Source: Actinomycetota bacterium (GTDB taxonomy: Bacteria > Actinomycetota > Geothermincolia > Fen-727 > Anoxymicrobiaceae). Taken from it: DNA of 64,000 bases. The stretch spans positions 62,001 to 126,000 of the forward strand of contig JAHJCO010000008.1 in the NCBI GenBank assembly GCA_018831265.1. Reading direction: 5' to 3'. The position numbers and the translations under genes are program-made. The notes beneath the pieces were generated by a model. The model saw only the letters and a program-made list of their open reading frames with translations. It ran no database searches and was not told the DNA's origin. Below are positions 50,750-58,084 of this stretch, in pieces (the first letter of the stretch is position 1; every line of letters starts with the position of its first letter).

Positions 50750-51889
50750 GTGGCCGACGGCGTTCAGGAGTGGCGGATCCCGGAGGAGGGGCTCTGGGGG
50801 TTCTCCCACTGCGGCACCGATGACACGTGGTACCCGTGGTCCGGCCTGGATGCGACCGGGAGGCTGGAGCGCCTTGTCGGCGACCTCGCCGCCTCGGGCG
50901 CCAACTCCTTCAGGCCTCAGCTCCACCGGCATCGGGTGGAACCGCCGGGCTGGAGGGGGCCCTCGCGTCCTGAAGAGGTCACGGGGGATGATGTGAGCGC
51001 TTACGGGGACGCGGCGGACTGGGGGTCCTACGACTCGCTGGTGGACTCCCTTGCCGCAACCGGGCTCGTGCCACATCTGGTGCTGGGCGCCGCATACGAC
51101 TTCCAGCTTCCCCGGGTGCTCCTGGATGGAAAGATGGTACGCGCCACCCCTGATATCGTGGGGAGAGACCGTTACCTTGCCTCACTGCTGGTCCACGCCA
51201 GGGCGGCGGCCCGCCATTACCGGGGACGCGTGCGCATCTGGCAGCTCGAGAACGAGCTGAACGCGGCGGGGGAGACCATGTTGCTGGTGCGCTGGAGGAG
51301 CGGCCGCTGCTGGCTGGACTCCGGGTTCCTGACCGCGGTCATGGAGGTGCTCCACCGGGCGGTCCGGATGGAGGACCCCGGGGCGCTCACCAGCCACAAC
51401 TTCCACTGCCAGTGGAGGATCATCAGGGGGGTGTACGACTGGCGCCGGGACGTAAAGCGATGGTCTCGGTTTTTAGACGTGGTGGGCGTTGACTCGTTCC
51501 CGAACTACCTGTGGGGGTGGCCGCAGCTGGGGCGGCGTGTGGGTGCAAAGGTCGCCCAGGCCGTCGGGATCGCGCGGGGGAGGCCGGTGATGGTCCTGGA
51601 GTCCGGCTACCCGGTGCGGCCGCGCCGGCGGGGGATGAGCGAGAGCGGCCAGGCCGATTTCGTCCGGGAAGCCCTGGAGGCAACGGTCGATGCCGGGGGC
51701 AGTGGCTTCTACTACTACACCCTGGTATCCCCGGAGGGGTTCGAGGTGGAAGGCCCGTGGAGCAACCGCTTCGTCCAGAGCGTCGAGCCGTGGTGGGGGA
51801 TGGTCCGCCGCGATGACACGAAGCGCCCGTCCTGGGACGTCTACCGCGACGCATTATTGGACATACGAGAACGAGGCCGGCTGAGGTAG
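50750..51889 (+). CDS. Glycoside-hydrolase-like (clan GH-A) protein
   Basis: A 379-residue TIM-barrel-like protein. RIWQLENELNAAGE has the Asn-Glu expected for the acid/base at the end of strand 4, and MVLESGYP the glutamate expected for the nucleophile of strand 7; WYPWSGLD and YYYTLVSPEGF add aromatic subsite residues. It has no signal peptide, so it acts inside the cell. GH family not assigned (GH5/39/42-like). GTG 50750 follows GGAGGT closely. Confidence 0.65.
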   Translation: MADGVQEWRIPEEGLWGFSHCGTDDTWYPWSGLDATGRLERLVGDLAASGANSFRPQLHRHRVEPPGWRGPSRPEEVTGDDVSAYGDAADWGSYDSLVDSLAATGLVPHLVLGAAYDFQLPRVLLDGKMVRATPDIVGRDRYLASLLVHARAAARHYRGRVRIWQLENELNAAGETMLLVRWRSGRCWLDSGFLTAVMEVLHRAVRMEDPGALTSHNFHCQWRIIRGVYDWRRDVKRWSRFLDVVGVDSFPNYLWGWPQLGRRVGAKVAQAVGIARGRPVMVLESGYPVRPRRRGMSESGQADFVREALEATVDAGGSGFYYYTLVSPEGFEVEGPWSNRFVQSVEPWWGMVRRDDTKRPSWDVYRDALLDIRERGRLR

Positions 51890-51898
51890 AATCATCGT

Positions 51899-52477
51899 AT
51901 GTACACCAGGAAAGAAGACGTGGAGTCGCTGGAGCAGCGCTTCGGCCGCCCCGATCCGGCCGAGATGGAGTACGAGATAAAGCCGTGGGAGTACGACGTG
52001 GTCAAGCGCAGCATGAGGCGCGGCCGCGCCCACGACGTGACGTTCTTCGTGCGGAACCAGGAAGATCCCTCGCTTATCGCCGTGATCCGCAAGCCGTTCT
52101 TTCCCGCGGGGGCGTTCAGGGTCCCGAGCGGCGCGGCCCATCCGGACGAGGGGCTGGAGTCGGGCGCGGTGCGGGAGGCGATGGAGGAAACGGGTCTGCA
52201 GGTCGAGCTCACGCGGTACCTGGTGCGCATCAGCACGAAGTTCACATGCAGCGGCCGGGAGCCCATCGACTGGACCACCCACATTTTCGAGGCGCGCGAG
52301 ACCGGCGGCAGGCTCGCGCCGCGTGACACATTCGAGATCGAGGAGGCGCGCTGGGCGGGGCTGGACGAGATCCAGGGGCCCATCCGGGAGGTGCTGGTCC
52401 AGACGGGCTGGGATCTCTTCCGTTACAGGGTCGCCCTCACCGATATGGTCGCGGAAATCCTGGGGACCGAGGAATGA
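51899..52477 (+). CDS. Nudix hydrolase
   Basis: A 192-residue protein with a perfect Nudix box, G-x5-E-x7-REAMEETGL (GAAHPDEGLESGAVREAMEE region, about residues 79-101). It hydrolyses a nucleoside diphosphate linked to another group; the substrate is unknown. A TAGAAT box ends 6 nt before the ATG, and there is no ribosome site, so the mRNA may be leaderless. The following gene overlaps by four bases. Confidence 0.88.
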   Translation: MYTRKEDVESLEQRFGRPDPAEMEYEIKPWEYDVVKRSMRRGRAHDVTFFVRNQEDPSLIAVIRKPFFPAGAFRVPSGAAHPDEGLESGAVREAMEETGLQVELTRYLVRISTKFTCSGREPIDWTTHIFEARETGGRLAPRDTFEIEEARWAGLDEIQGPIREVLVQTGWDLFRYRVALTDMVAEILGTEE

Positions 52478-53346
52478 GGTACGAGGACCCCGTGTTCAGG
52501 CCTCCCTGCGAGGCCGACAGCCTTATCATCCAGGCGACCATCGGCTGCCCCCACAACAAGTGCACCTTCTGCGGGATGTACAAGGGCAAGAAGTACCGGG
52601 TTCGTCCGCTGGACGAGATCAGGGAAGACATCCGCATGGCGAAGCTGGTCTGGCACCGACCGCGCTCTGTGTTCCTGGCGGACGGCAACACCATCGCAAT
52701 GCGCGCCGACGACCTGGTCGAGGTGCTCGACTGCGTTACGTCGACCTTCCCGCTCGTCGAGCGGATCTCGGTCTACGGGGGGGGCCGGTTCATCCGGGGT
52801 CGGAAGGTCCGGGACCTGGCGCGCCTGAGGGAGCACGGCCTCTCCATCGTCTACATGGGACTGGAGAGCGGCGACGACGAGATTCTACGCAGGGTCGGGA
52901 AGGGCTGTACGGCCGACGACTACGTGCGCGCGGCGGAAAAGCTGCGCGAGGCGGGCATCGAGCTCTCGACCTACGTGCTGGCCGGGCTGGGCGGGACTGA
53001 GCGGACGCGTGAGCACGCACTGAACTCTGCGGCGACGCTCAACCGAATGAAGCCGGACTACGTGAGGGTCCGCACGCTGGCGCTGCTGCCGGGGTTCATC
53101 ATGACCGGCGAGCTGGAGGCGGGGACCTTCGAGGAGTGCTCGGGACGGCAGATCGCCGAGGAGACCCGCCTGCTGATCGAGAACCTCGAGGTCGAGACGC
53201 AGTTCCTCAGCGACCACGTCTCGAACTACCTGCCGATCTACGGGAGGCTGCCGGCGGAAAAGGCTTCCATGCTGGCGGCTATCGACCGGGCTCTCGCCGA
53301 GCCCGACAACCCGATACTGGGCCCCCGCGTCCTCCACTCTCTGTAG
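52474..53346 (+). CDS. Radical SAM protein with C-x4-C-x2-C cluster motif
   Basis: A 290-residue radical SAM enzyme. The cysteine motif is GCPHNKCTFCGMYKGKKYR; spacing is C-x4-C-x2-C instead of the usual C-x3-C-x2-C. VYGGGRFIRG, YMGLESGDDEIL and VLAGLGGTE follow the fold. I recall a small COG1032-like family with this MYKG signature, of unknown reaction. Start overlaps the Nudix stop (ATGA). Its TAG stop runs directly into a repeat. Confidence 0.8.
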   Translation: MRYEDPVFRPPCEADSLIIQATIGCPHNKCTFCGMYKGKKYRVRPLDEIREDIRMAKLVWHRPRSVFLADGNTIAMRADDLVEVLDCVTSTFPLVERISVYGGGRFIRGRKVRDLARLREHGLSIVYMGLESGDDEILRRVGKGCTADDYVRAAEKLREAGIELSTYVLAGLGGTERTREHALNSAATLNRMKPDYVRVRTLALLPGFIMTGELEAGTFEECSGRQIAEETRLLIENLEVETQFLSDHVSNYLPIYGRLPAEKASMLAAIDRALAEPDNPILGPRVLHSL

Positions 53347-53418
53347 GGTCAGGCTGCATTCAATGTCAGCACCTGCCTCCGACAACTTGCCTGGTGTGAC
53401 TTGAATGCTGCCTGACCC
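53346..53418. repeat. 73-bp hairpin repeat (GGGTCAGGC family)
   Basis: Ends GGGTCAGGCtGCATTCAA and TTGAATGCtGCCTGACCC. The element at 57066-57138 has the same length and matches in the opposite orientation. A decayed half copy (TGAACGATGCCTGATACCCC) follows at about 53462-53482. Confidence 0.8.
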
Positions 53419-53488
53419 CTGTCCTGGTCAGCCACCTGTCTGCCTGACCTGGCTGAGACTTGAACGATGCCTGATACCCCTTCTTGGC

Positions 53489-54811
53489 TCACGGGCCCGC
53501 GGCCTTGAAGGCGTATATCTTTCCCTCGCTCAACACCGAGAAGAGGACCCCATCCTCGTTGATCGGAGGGGGCGTGAAGCCGTTGGAACCGCCGTAGTCC
53601 GGCAGCCATGCCGCCGGTCCGCCAAAGCGCCACTTCTCGGTGCCCTCCGGCGTTATGCAGAACACCTTCGCGCTGGTCGTCGCCGCGTAGAGCAGACCGT
53701 CCTTGCCGATGGACGGGCTCCAGACGGACGGGCAGACCCCCTGGCCTTCACCCGTGTTGAACTCCCACTTCAGGGTGCCGTCGGCCGGATTGATCGCCAG
53801 AACCCGCCAGCAGGAGGTCCCCGAGTACAGCGTTCCGTCAGCGCCGATACTGGGGGAATGGAGTGTGGAGAGGCCCTCGTAGTTCCCGGCGAACTCCCAC
53901 TTCTTCTGTCCCGTCGGTGACACCGCGTAGACCTTGGCCATGGGCGGCACAGCGTAGCCCGGTATCTGGGTCCCCGAGGTGGTCATGTTGGGCGTATTGT
54001 ACGAGCCGGCGTAGACGGTGCCGTCCGACCCGATGGACGGTGTGTCGAGCGTGTTCGCCCACTCGAACAGCCCCGGGTACACGGGGAGGTCTCCCTCGGG
54101 CTTGAACTCCCACTTCCTGGTGCCCTTCGAGTCGAACGCGTACATGCAGAGCGTTGCGGCCGAGCAGTAGAGGTCTCCCTTGCCGTCGAACGAGGGAGAG
54201 CGTATGCTCCCCGGGACGCTTGCCTCCCATTCCAGCTTCCCGCCCCTGGAGAGGCACACGAGCCTGCCGCCCACGCTGCCCGCGTAGACCCTGCCGTCAG
54301 GCCCGACCGAAGGCTCGTCGGCGGTGCTCCCCAGGTCGTAGGACCACTTGCGGGTGCCGTCCGGGCCGAGTGCGAAGATGCCGGTCCCCGCGCCGACGTA
54401 CACCGTGCCGTCCGGCCCGACGCAGCACGTTGTGGCCTTCGCGCCACCCGTCGAGAACTCCCAGGATACAGTCCCGTCGGCCGGCTTCACCGCCACGACC
54501 TTGCCCTCGAAGCCCGCCACGACATCGCCGTCGGCGGTCAGCACCGCCCAGGAGTATGTCCGGGTCCCGCCCTCGAACGTCCAGAGGACGTCCGGGGCCT
54601 GGGGGCCGTTGACCGCGCTCCTCCCGTCCCGCTGGTCGTTCCGGTAGACGGTCGGCCACACCAGTCCAGAGCCGCCCTCGCTCGTTTTACCACTGTCACT
54701 CCCGCTCGTCTTCTCCTTCGAACCGCACCCCGTGGAAAACGAGGAGACGGCAAGGACAAGGATCAGAACCGCCGCGGGTACCAGCCACCTTCTCGACCTC
54801 GTCGAATCCAT
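53489..54811 (-). CDS. PQQ-like beta-propeller lipoprotein
   Basis: A 440-residue secreted lipoprotein: signal peptide and lipobox FSTGC, a Ser/Lys/Gly linker, then about seven propeller blades, each with DGTVYxG or DGxLYxx and W-E-F/W-x-F. Repeats such as PSIGSDGTVYAGSYNT and PSIGADGTLYSG are easily seen. Such proteins are scaffolds or bind ligands outside the cell. The isolated location gives no partner. The 120-bp region upstream holds no clear promoter. Confidence 0.8.
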   Translation of the reverse strand: MDSTRSRRWLVPAAVLILVLAVSSFSTGCGSKEKTSGSDSGKTSEGGSGLVWPTVYRNDQRDGRSAVNGPQAPDVLWTFEGGTRTYSWAVLTADGDVVAGFEGKVVAVKPADGTVSWEFSTGGAKATTCCVGPDGTVYVGAGTGIFALGPDGTRKWSYDLGSTADEPSVGPDGRVYAGSVGGRLVCLSRGGKLEWEASVPGSIRSPSFDGKGDLYCSAATLCMYAFDSKGTRKWEFKPEGDLPVYPGLFEWANTLDTPSIGSDGTVYAGSYNTPNMTTSGTQIPGYAVPPMAKVYAVSPTGQKKWEFAGNYEGLSTLHSPSIGADGTLYSGTSCWRVLAINPADGTLKWEFNTGEGQGVCPSVWSPSIGKDGLLYAATTSAKVFCITPEGTEKWRFGGPAAWLPDYGGSNGFTPPPINEDGVLFSVLSEGKIYAFKAAGP

Positions 54812-54930
54812 CAGACCCCACCCCCAATGGTCTCCAACTCGCGAATCCGTACTGTGAAACGATAAAAGACGGGACCGGTTACCACCTTCACCCGGTTTTA
54901 ACCAGACCCGTGAGATTGTTAACAGGGGAT

Positions 54931-54957
54931 GTGCAAAAGGGTCAGACCCTTTTGCAC
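54931..54957. repeat. Hairpin GTGCAAAAGGG/CCCTTTTGCAC
   Basis: An 11-bp perfect stem with loop TCAGA, 2 bp before the stop of the small minus-strand gene. Matches the hairpin at 44719-44745. Confidence 0.7.
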
Positions 54958-54959
54958 GC

Positions 54960-55112
54960 CTACCTTCGCTTGTACTCGTCGCAGACCGTGGCGTTGGGCC
55001 GTTTCGGGTTGAGGCAGACGCGCCCGTAGTCGTACTTGCAGGTGTCGCACAGGAGCCTGGGGGCTCCCGCCTTCTTCCGCAGCTTCAGCCAGAACTTCGA
55101 TATCGCGTTCAT
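54960..55112 (-). CDS. Small cysteine-rich protein
   Basis: A 50-residue protein: basic helix MNAISKFWLKLRKKAGAP followed by LLCDTCKYDYGRVCLNP and ATVCDEYKRR. Four cysteines (CxxC, C, C) suggest a metal site. Unknown family; short proteins with CKYDYGxVCxNPxRPNA look familiar in anaerobes, but I cannot name them. A TATAAT ends 6 nt before the ATG, so the mRNA is probably leaderless. Confidence 0.6.
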   Translation of the reverse strand: MNAISKFWLKLRKKAGAPRLLCDTCKYDYGRVCLNPKRPNATVCDEYKRR

Positions 55113-55118
55113 ATCTGG

Positions 55119-55175
55119 ATTATAGCCGCGGAGGTGCCGGTGCGCATTGATACCCGATAACCGCGCTGTTATAAA
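55119..55175. promoter_or_regulatory. Divergent leaderless promoters
   Basis: Minus strand: TATAAT (55124-55119), 6 nt, then ATG of the cysteine-rich protein. Plus strand: TTGATA (55147-55152), 17 bp, TATAAA (55170-55175, extended by TGT), 7 nt, then ATG of the HAD gene. Both starts lack ribosome sites. Confidence 0.6.
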
Positions 55176-55182
55176 GGTAGGC

Positions 55183-55941
55183 ATGATCACTGCTCCAGGA
55201 ATAGGCGAGATAGACGCGGTCTTCTTCGACGTGGGGAACACGCTGCTGAAGCCGTATCCGTCGCTGGAGGAGGTCTGCCGGGAGGTCATGGACCGCTTCG
55301 GCGTCCACCCGTCGGACGAGGAGCTGACCCGGGGAACAGTCGCGGCGGACCGCTACTACGAGGAGCGCTACTGGTCTGACGACTCGTTCTGGGCCAACGA
55401 GACGGACGCGTCCGCGATGTGGGCGTCGCTCTACGAGAAGATGCTCGAGGAGGCCGGCGTGGACGGGGACCGCCACCTCATCGGGAGGGCCATCTACGAC
55501 CACTTCGGCGACGGGGACCGCTGGCGCACCTACGAGGACGTGGTGCCGGTGTTCGAGAGGCTCCGGGCGGTGGGGCTGCGCCTGGCGCTGGTATCGAACT
55601 GGGACGCGCGACTCGCCAAGCTGTGCTTCGACATGGGTCTCTACCGCTACCTGGACTCCGTGCTCTCCTCGGCCAGCATCGGCATCATCAAGCCGGACCC
55701 CCATATCTACGAGGTAGCCTGCGAGCGATTGGGGGTCCAGCCGGACCGGGCCGTCCACGTCGGAGACCACTACTACGCAGACGTACTGGGAGCTCGCTCG
55801 GTCGGCATACACCCGGTGATGATAGACAGGTTCGGCATGAGCCACAGGGTCGACGTCCCGGTGATAGAGGACCTGTACGGCCTACTCCCGCTGCTCGGGC
55901 TCGAGATCGGGATTCCCGATGGAAGCAAAGAGAAGGCCTGA
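55183..55941 (+). CDS. HAD-superfamily hydrolase
   Basis: A 252-residue HAD phosphatase (IA type). Motif I reads FFDVGNTLL, with the second Asp of DxD changed to Asn as in some HAD subgroups, motif II LVSNWDARL, motif III lysine IIKPDP and motif IV VGDHYYADVLGA. Substrate unknown. Expressed from a leaderless promoter; the M48-like gene follows one base after its stop. Confidence 0.82.
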   Translation: MITAPGIGEIDAVFFDVGNTLLKPYPSLEEVCREVMDRFGVHPSDEELTRGTVAADRYYEERYWSDDSFWANETDASAMWASLYEKMLEEAGVDGDRHLIGRAIYDHFGDGDRWRTYEDVVPVFERLRAVGLRLALVSNWDARLAKLCFDMGLYRYLDSVLSSASIGIIKPDPHIYEVACERLGVQPDRAVHVGDHYYADVLGARSVGIHPVMIDRFGMSHRVDVPVIEDLYGLLPLLGLEIGIPDGSKEKA

Positions 55942-55942
55942 G

Positions 55943-56773
55943 ATGCGTAAGACAGCAGCGCGGTGGATAACAGGGGTCGGTCTCCTGATCGTGAGTGGGC
56001 TGCTCATGGCCTTGCTCATGAGTGAGGGGACGGAAGATGTTCAATCTGCGGGCTGGACCGCCGTGGCCGTCGCAGCAACATGCCTGTTGATCAGCGGTGT
56101 GATCTTGATTACGGTGGAGGTCTACCGCTCAGTCTCGGGATACAAGGGGCTTGGCGAGTACATAAGGAAACACGCCCGGCTGTCTGCGCCGGGGAGCTAC
56201 GACCCGCTGAGGTTCAAGTTCTTCCGCGACGCCCTCGACGCAATAAGCCTCGGGATAGGCTCGGGTTCCATCCCGCTCGACGTCGTCGAGTTCTCCTTGC
56301 CCATCGCCTACTCGGGTTCGCTGGCCGGTAAGGGCATGACATCGGAGCGGGGAATGACACGGCGCAGGGTCGTGATATCCCGGCCGCTCCTTCAGTCAGA
56401 CCTGTCCGGGCCCGAGGTAGAGGCGCTGGTCGCCGACGTCGTGGCACGGTTCTACCTGGAGAATGTCGACGAGCCGGGTCCGGGAATCGAGGACGGCGCA
56501 GCGGCGGAGTTCGGCCGTAACCGGTTCGTGATCGACATGCTCCGCCAGGATGCCTGGGCGGCCAGGCTGACGAACAACCCGAAGGCCCTGACCTCGGCTA
56601 TAGAGAAGAACGATGAGATGCTTAGGAATACGCCGCTTCCGGTCGCCTGGTCGGACCCGACGGTCTTCGTCGACCCCGTGTGCTATTTCGCGGGACGGGA
56701 TGCCGATCCCGAACTGGAGCCGACGATCGCGCTCGCAATCGCCAAGGAAAAGGATCATCGAATTGCGGCTTAA
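55943..56773 (+). CDS. M48-like membrane protein lacking the zinc motif
   Basis: A 276-residue relative of the proteins at 21320 and 22805. Two N-terminal membrane helices (residues 8-26 and 38-58) are kept. The position of AHELAH reads ADVVAR (164-169), so all three catalytic residues are lost. WAARLTNNPKALTSAIEKN aligns with VKMTRDPDAMIRAIEKV of the active protease. The middle pair of membrane helices is missing. Probably non-catalytic. A MITE-like element follows 34 bp after the stop. Confidence 0.55.
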   Translation: MRKTAARWITGVGLLIVSGLLMALLMSEGTEDVQSAGWTAVAVAATCLLISGVILITVEVYRSVSGYKGLGEYIRKHARLSAPGSYDPLRFKFFRDALDAISLGIGSGSIPLDVVEFSLPIAYSGSLAGKGMTSERGMTRRRVVISRPLLQSDLSGPEVEALVADVVARFYLENVDEPGPGIEDGAAAEFGRNRFVIDMLRQDAWAARLTNNPKALTSAIEKNDEMLRNTPLPVAWSDPTVFVDPVCYFAGRDADPELEPTIALAIAKEKDHRIAA

Positions 56774-56807
56774 GAACCTGGCTGCGATCGCAAGAGGCAT
56801 GAAAACC

Positions 56808-56968
56808 CCGCAGATTTGAATCGCAATAGATAACAGTATTATACAATAATATGATGTACCATTCATAAGTAACAGGATAGACCTGCTTCGCGCGGATATG
56901 CTGTGGGTTTTTTATAGTAAATAGCAGTATTGTTAACGATGTAGTATTGTTGTTATTCAAATCTGCGG
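56808..56968. mobile_element. MITE-like AT-rich element, copy 2
   Basis: CCGCAGATTTGAAT and ATTCAAATCTGCGG are perfect 14-bp terminal inverted repeats. The interior matches the element at 13083-13247 closely, with small differences and short indels. Located between the M48-like gene and the amidohydrolase; nothing else in 56969-57065. Confidence 0.75.
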
Positions 56969-57065
56969 CACGCGCACCTACTGCCTTGATGACTTCCGTC
57001 CGCCTTCGATACCCGAGCGAACCGGATTCGGCGTTTGGCCGGACTAGGCTGGGGGTCTAGGCTGG

Positions 57066-57138
57066 GGGTCAGGCACAATTCAAGTCACACCACACAGGTT
57101 CTCCAGCATTGAAGCTGACATTGAATTGAGCCTGACCC
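57066..57138. repeat. 73-bp hairpin repeat (GGGTCAGGC family, opposite orientation)
   Basis: Ends GGGTCAGGCACAATTCAA and TTGAATTGAGCCTGACCC. The last base is the last base of the amidohydrolase stop codon. Pairs with the copy at 53346. Confidence 0.8.
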
Positions 57139-57983
57139 TAGTAGGTTTCGCCGAGGAGGCCGAGGGCGTTGCGCCCCAGGACCGCTTCCTTCTCGTCGGC
57201 AGTGAGCCCGGACGACTCGATCTCCCCCAGGTGCCGCTGCATTCTCAGTAGCGGATAGTCCGTGCCGAAGAGGATGCGGCCGGGGCCGACGATGTCGGCG
57301 GCGATGCGGTACACCTTGGGGTTGTAGAGGAACGGCGAGGCCGCGGTGTCGTAGTACACGCAGGAGCTTACCTTGGCCACCTCCGGCATCAGCTCGTAGA
57401 AGAACAGCCCCCCGCCCCAGTGCGCGAGCACCGTGTTCACCTCGCCGAACTTCTCCAGGAACCCGTATACGGAGGCCGGAGTGGTCGGGGTCTTGCCCGG
57501 GTAGGAGTGCCCCACGTCCTCGTTGGTATGCAGCAGCAGGAAGAGACCCGCCTCATCGACGGCGTGCGCCAGCCGCCCGCATGTCCTCTCGTCCTGGAGG
57601 CTGAAGCCCTGGGCATCGGCCGATATCTCACCGACGCCCTTCAGGCCCCCCTCGAAGCAGCGCTCCAGCTCCGTGTCGCACGCCTTGCCCGCAACCGGGT
57701 TGACGGTGGCCAGCCCGACCAGCCGTTCAGGGTGCGCTCTGACGGCCTCCATCATGTAGGTGTTGTGCTGGCGGCACATGTCGAGGCTGCGCCAGGGAAA
57801 GCCGCATACAACCGACCGGTCCACACCCGCGTGGTTCATCTCCTCCACGAGACCCTCGAAGGTGACCATGCGCGCCTTGGGGTCGCCGTAGATCAAGTTG
57901 AACGACGGGTCCCTCTTGGCGAACAGCTCTCGGCGCTGGATGACCTCGGGGGGAAAGATGTGAGTATGTATGTCGATTATCAA
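57138..57983 (-). CDS. Amidohydrolase-family protein (amidohydrolase 2 type)
   Basis: A 281-residue TIM-barrel hydrolase. IIDIHTHIFPPEV gives the H-x-H pair, LLLHTNED a histidine of strand 5, LAHWGGGL the strand-6 histidine and LFGTDYPL the strand-8 aspartate. Members hydrolyse or decarboxylate ring or carboxylate substrates (for example ACMSD); the substrate is unknown. Starts ATG 57983. Convergent with the M48-like region. Confidence 0.82.
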   Translation of the reverse strand: MIIDIHTHIFPPEVIQRRELFAKRDPSFNLIYGDPKARMVTFEGLVEEMNHAGVDRSVVCGFPWRSLDMCRQHNTYMMEAVRAHPERLVGLATVNPVAGKACDTELERCFEGGLKGVGEISADAQGFSLQDERTCGRLAHAVDEAGLFLLLHTNEDVGHSYPGKTPTTPASVYGFLEKFGEVNTVLAHWGGGLFFYELMPEVAKVSSCVYYDTAASPFLYNPKVYRIAADIVGPGRILFGTDYPLLRMQRHLGEIESSGLTADEKEAVLGRNALGLLGETY

Positions 57984-58084
57984 GTTCGCTCCACGGCTTG
58001 CTTCACTGGCATGGCAACACTATCACAGGGGCGTCGGGGGAGTCATCCCGCGGCGGGGGAGCGCACCCGGACGGCGCTCGCCGC

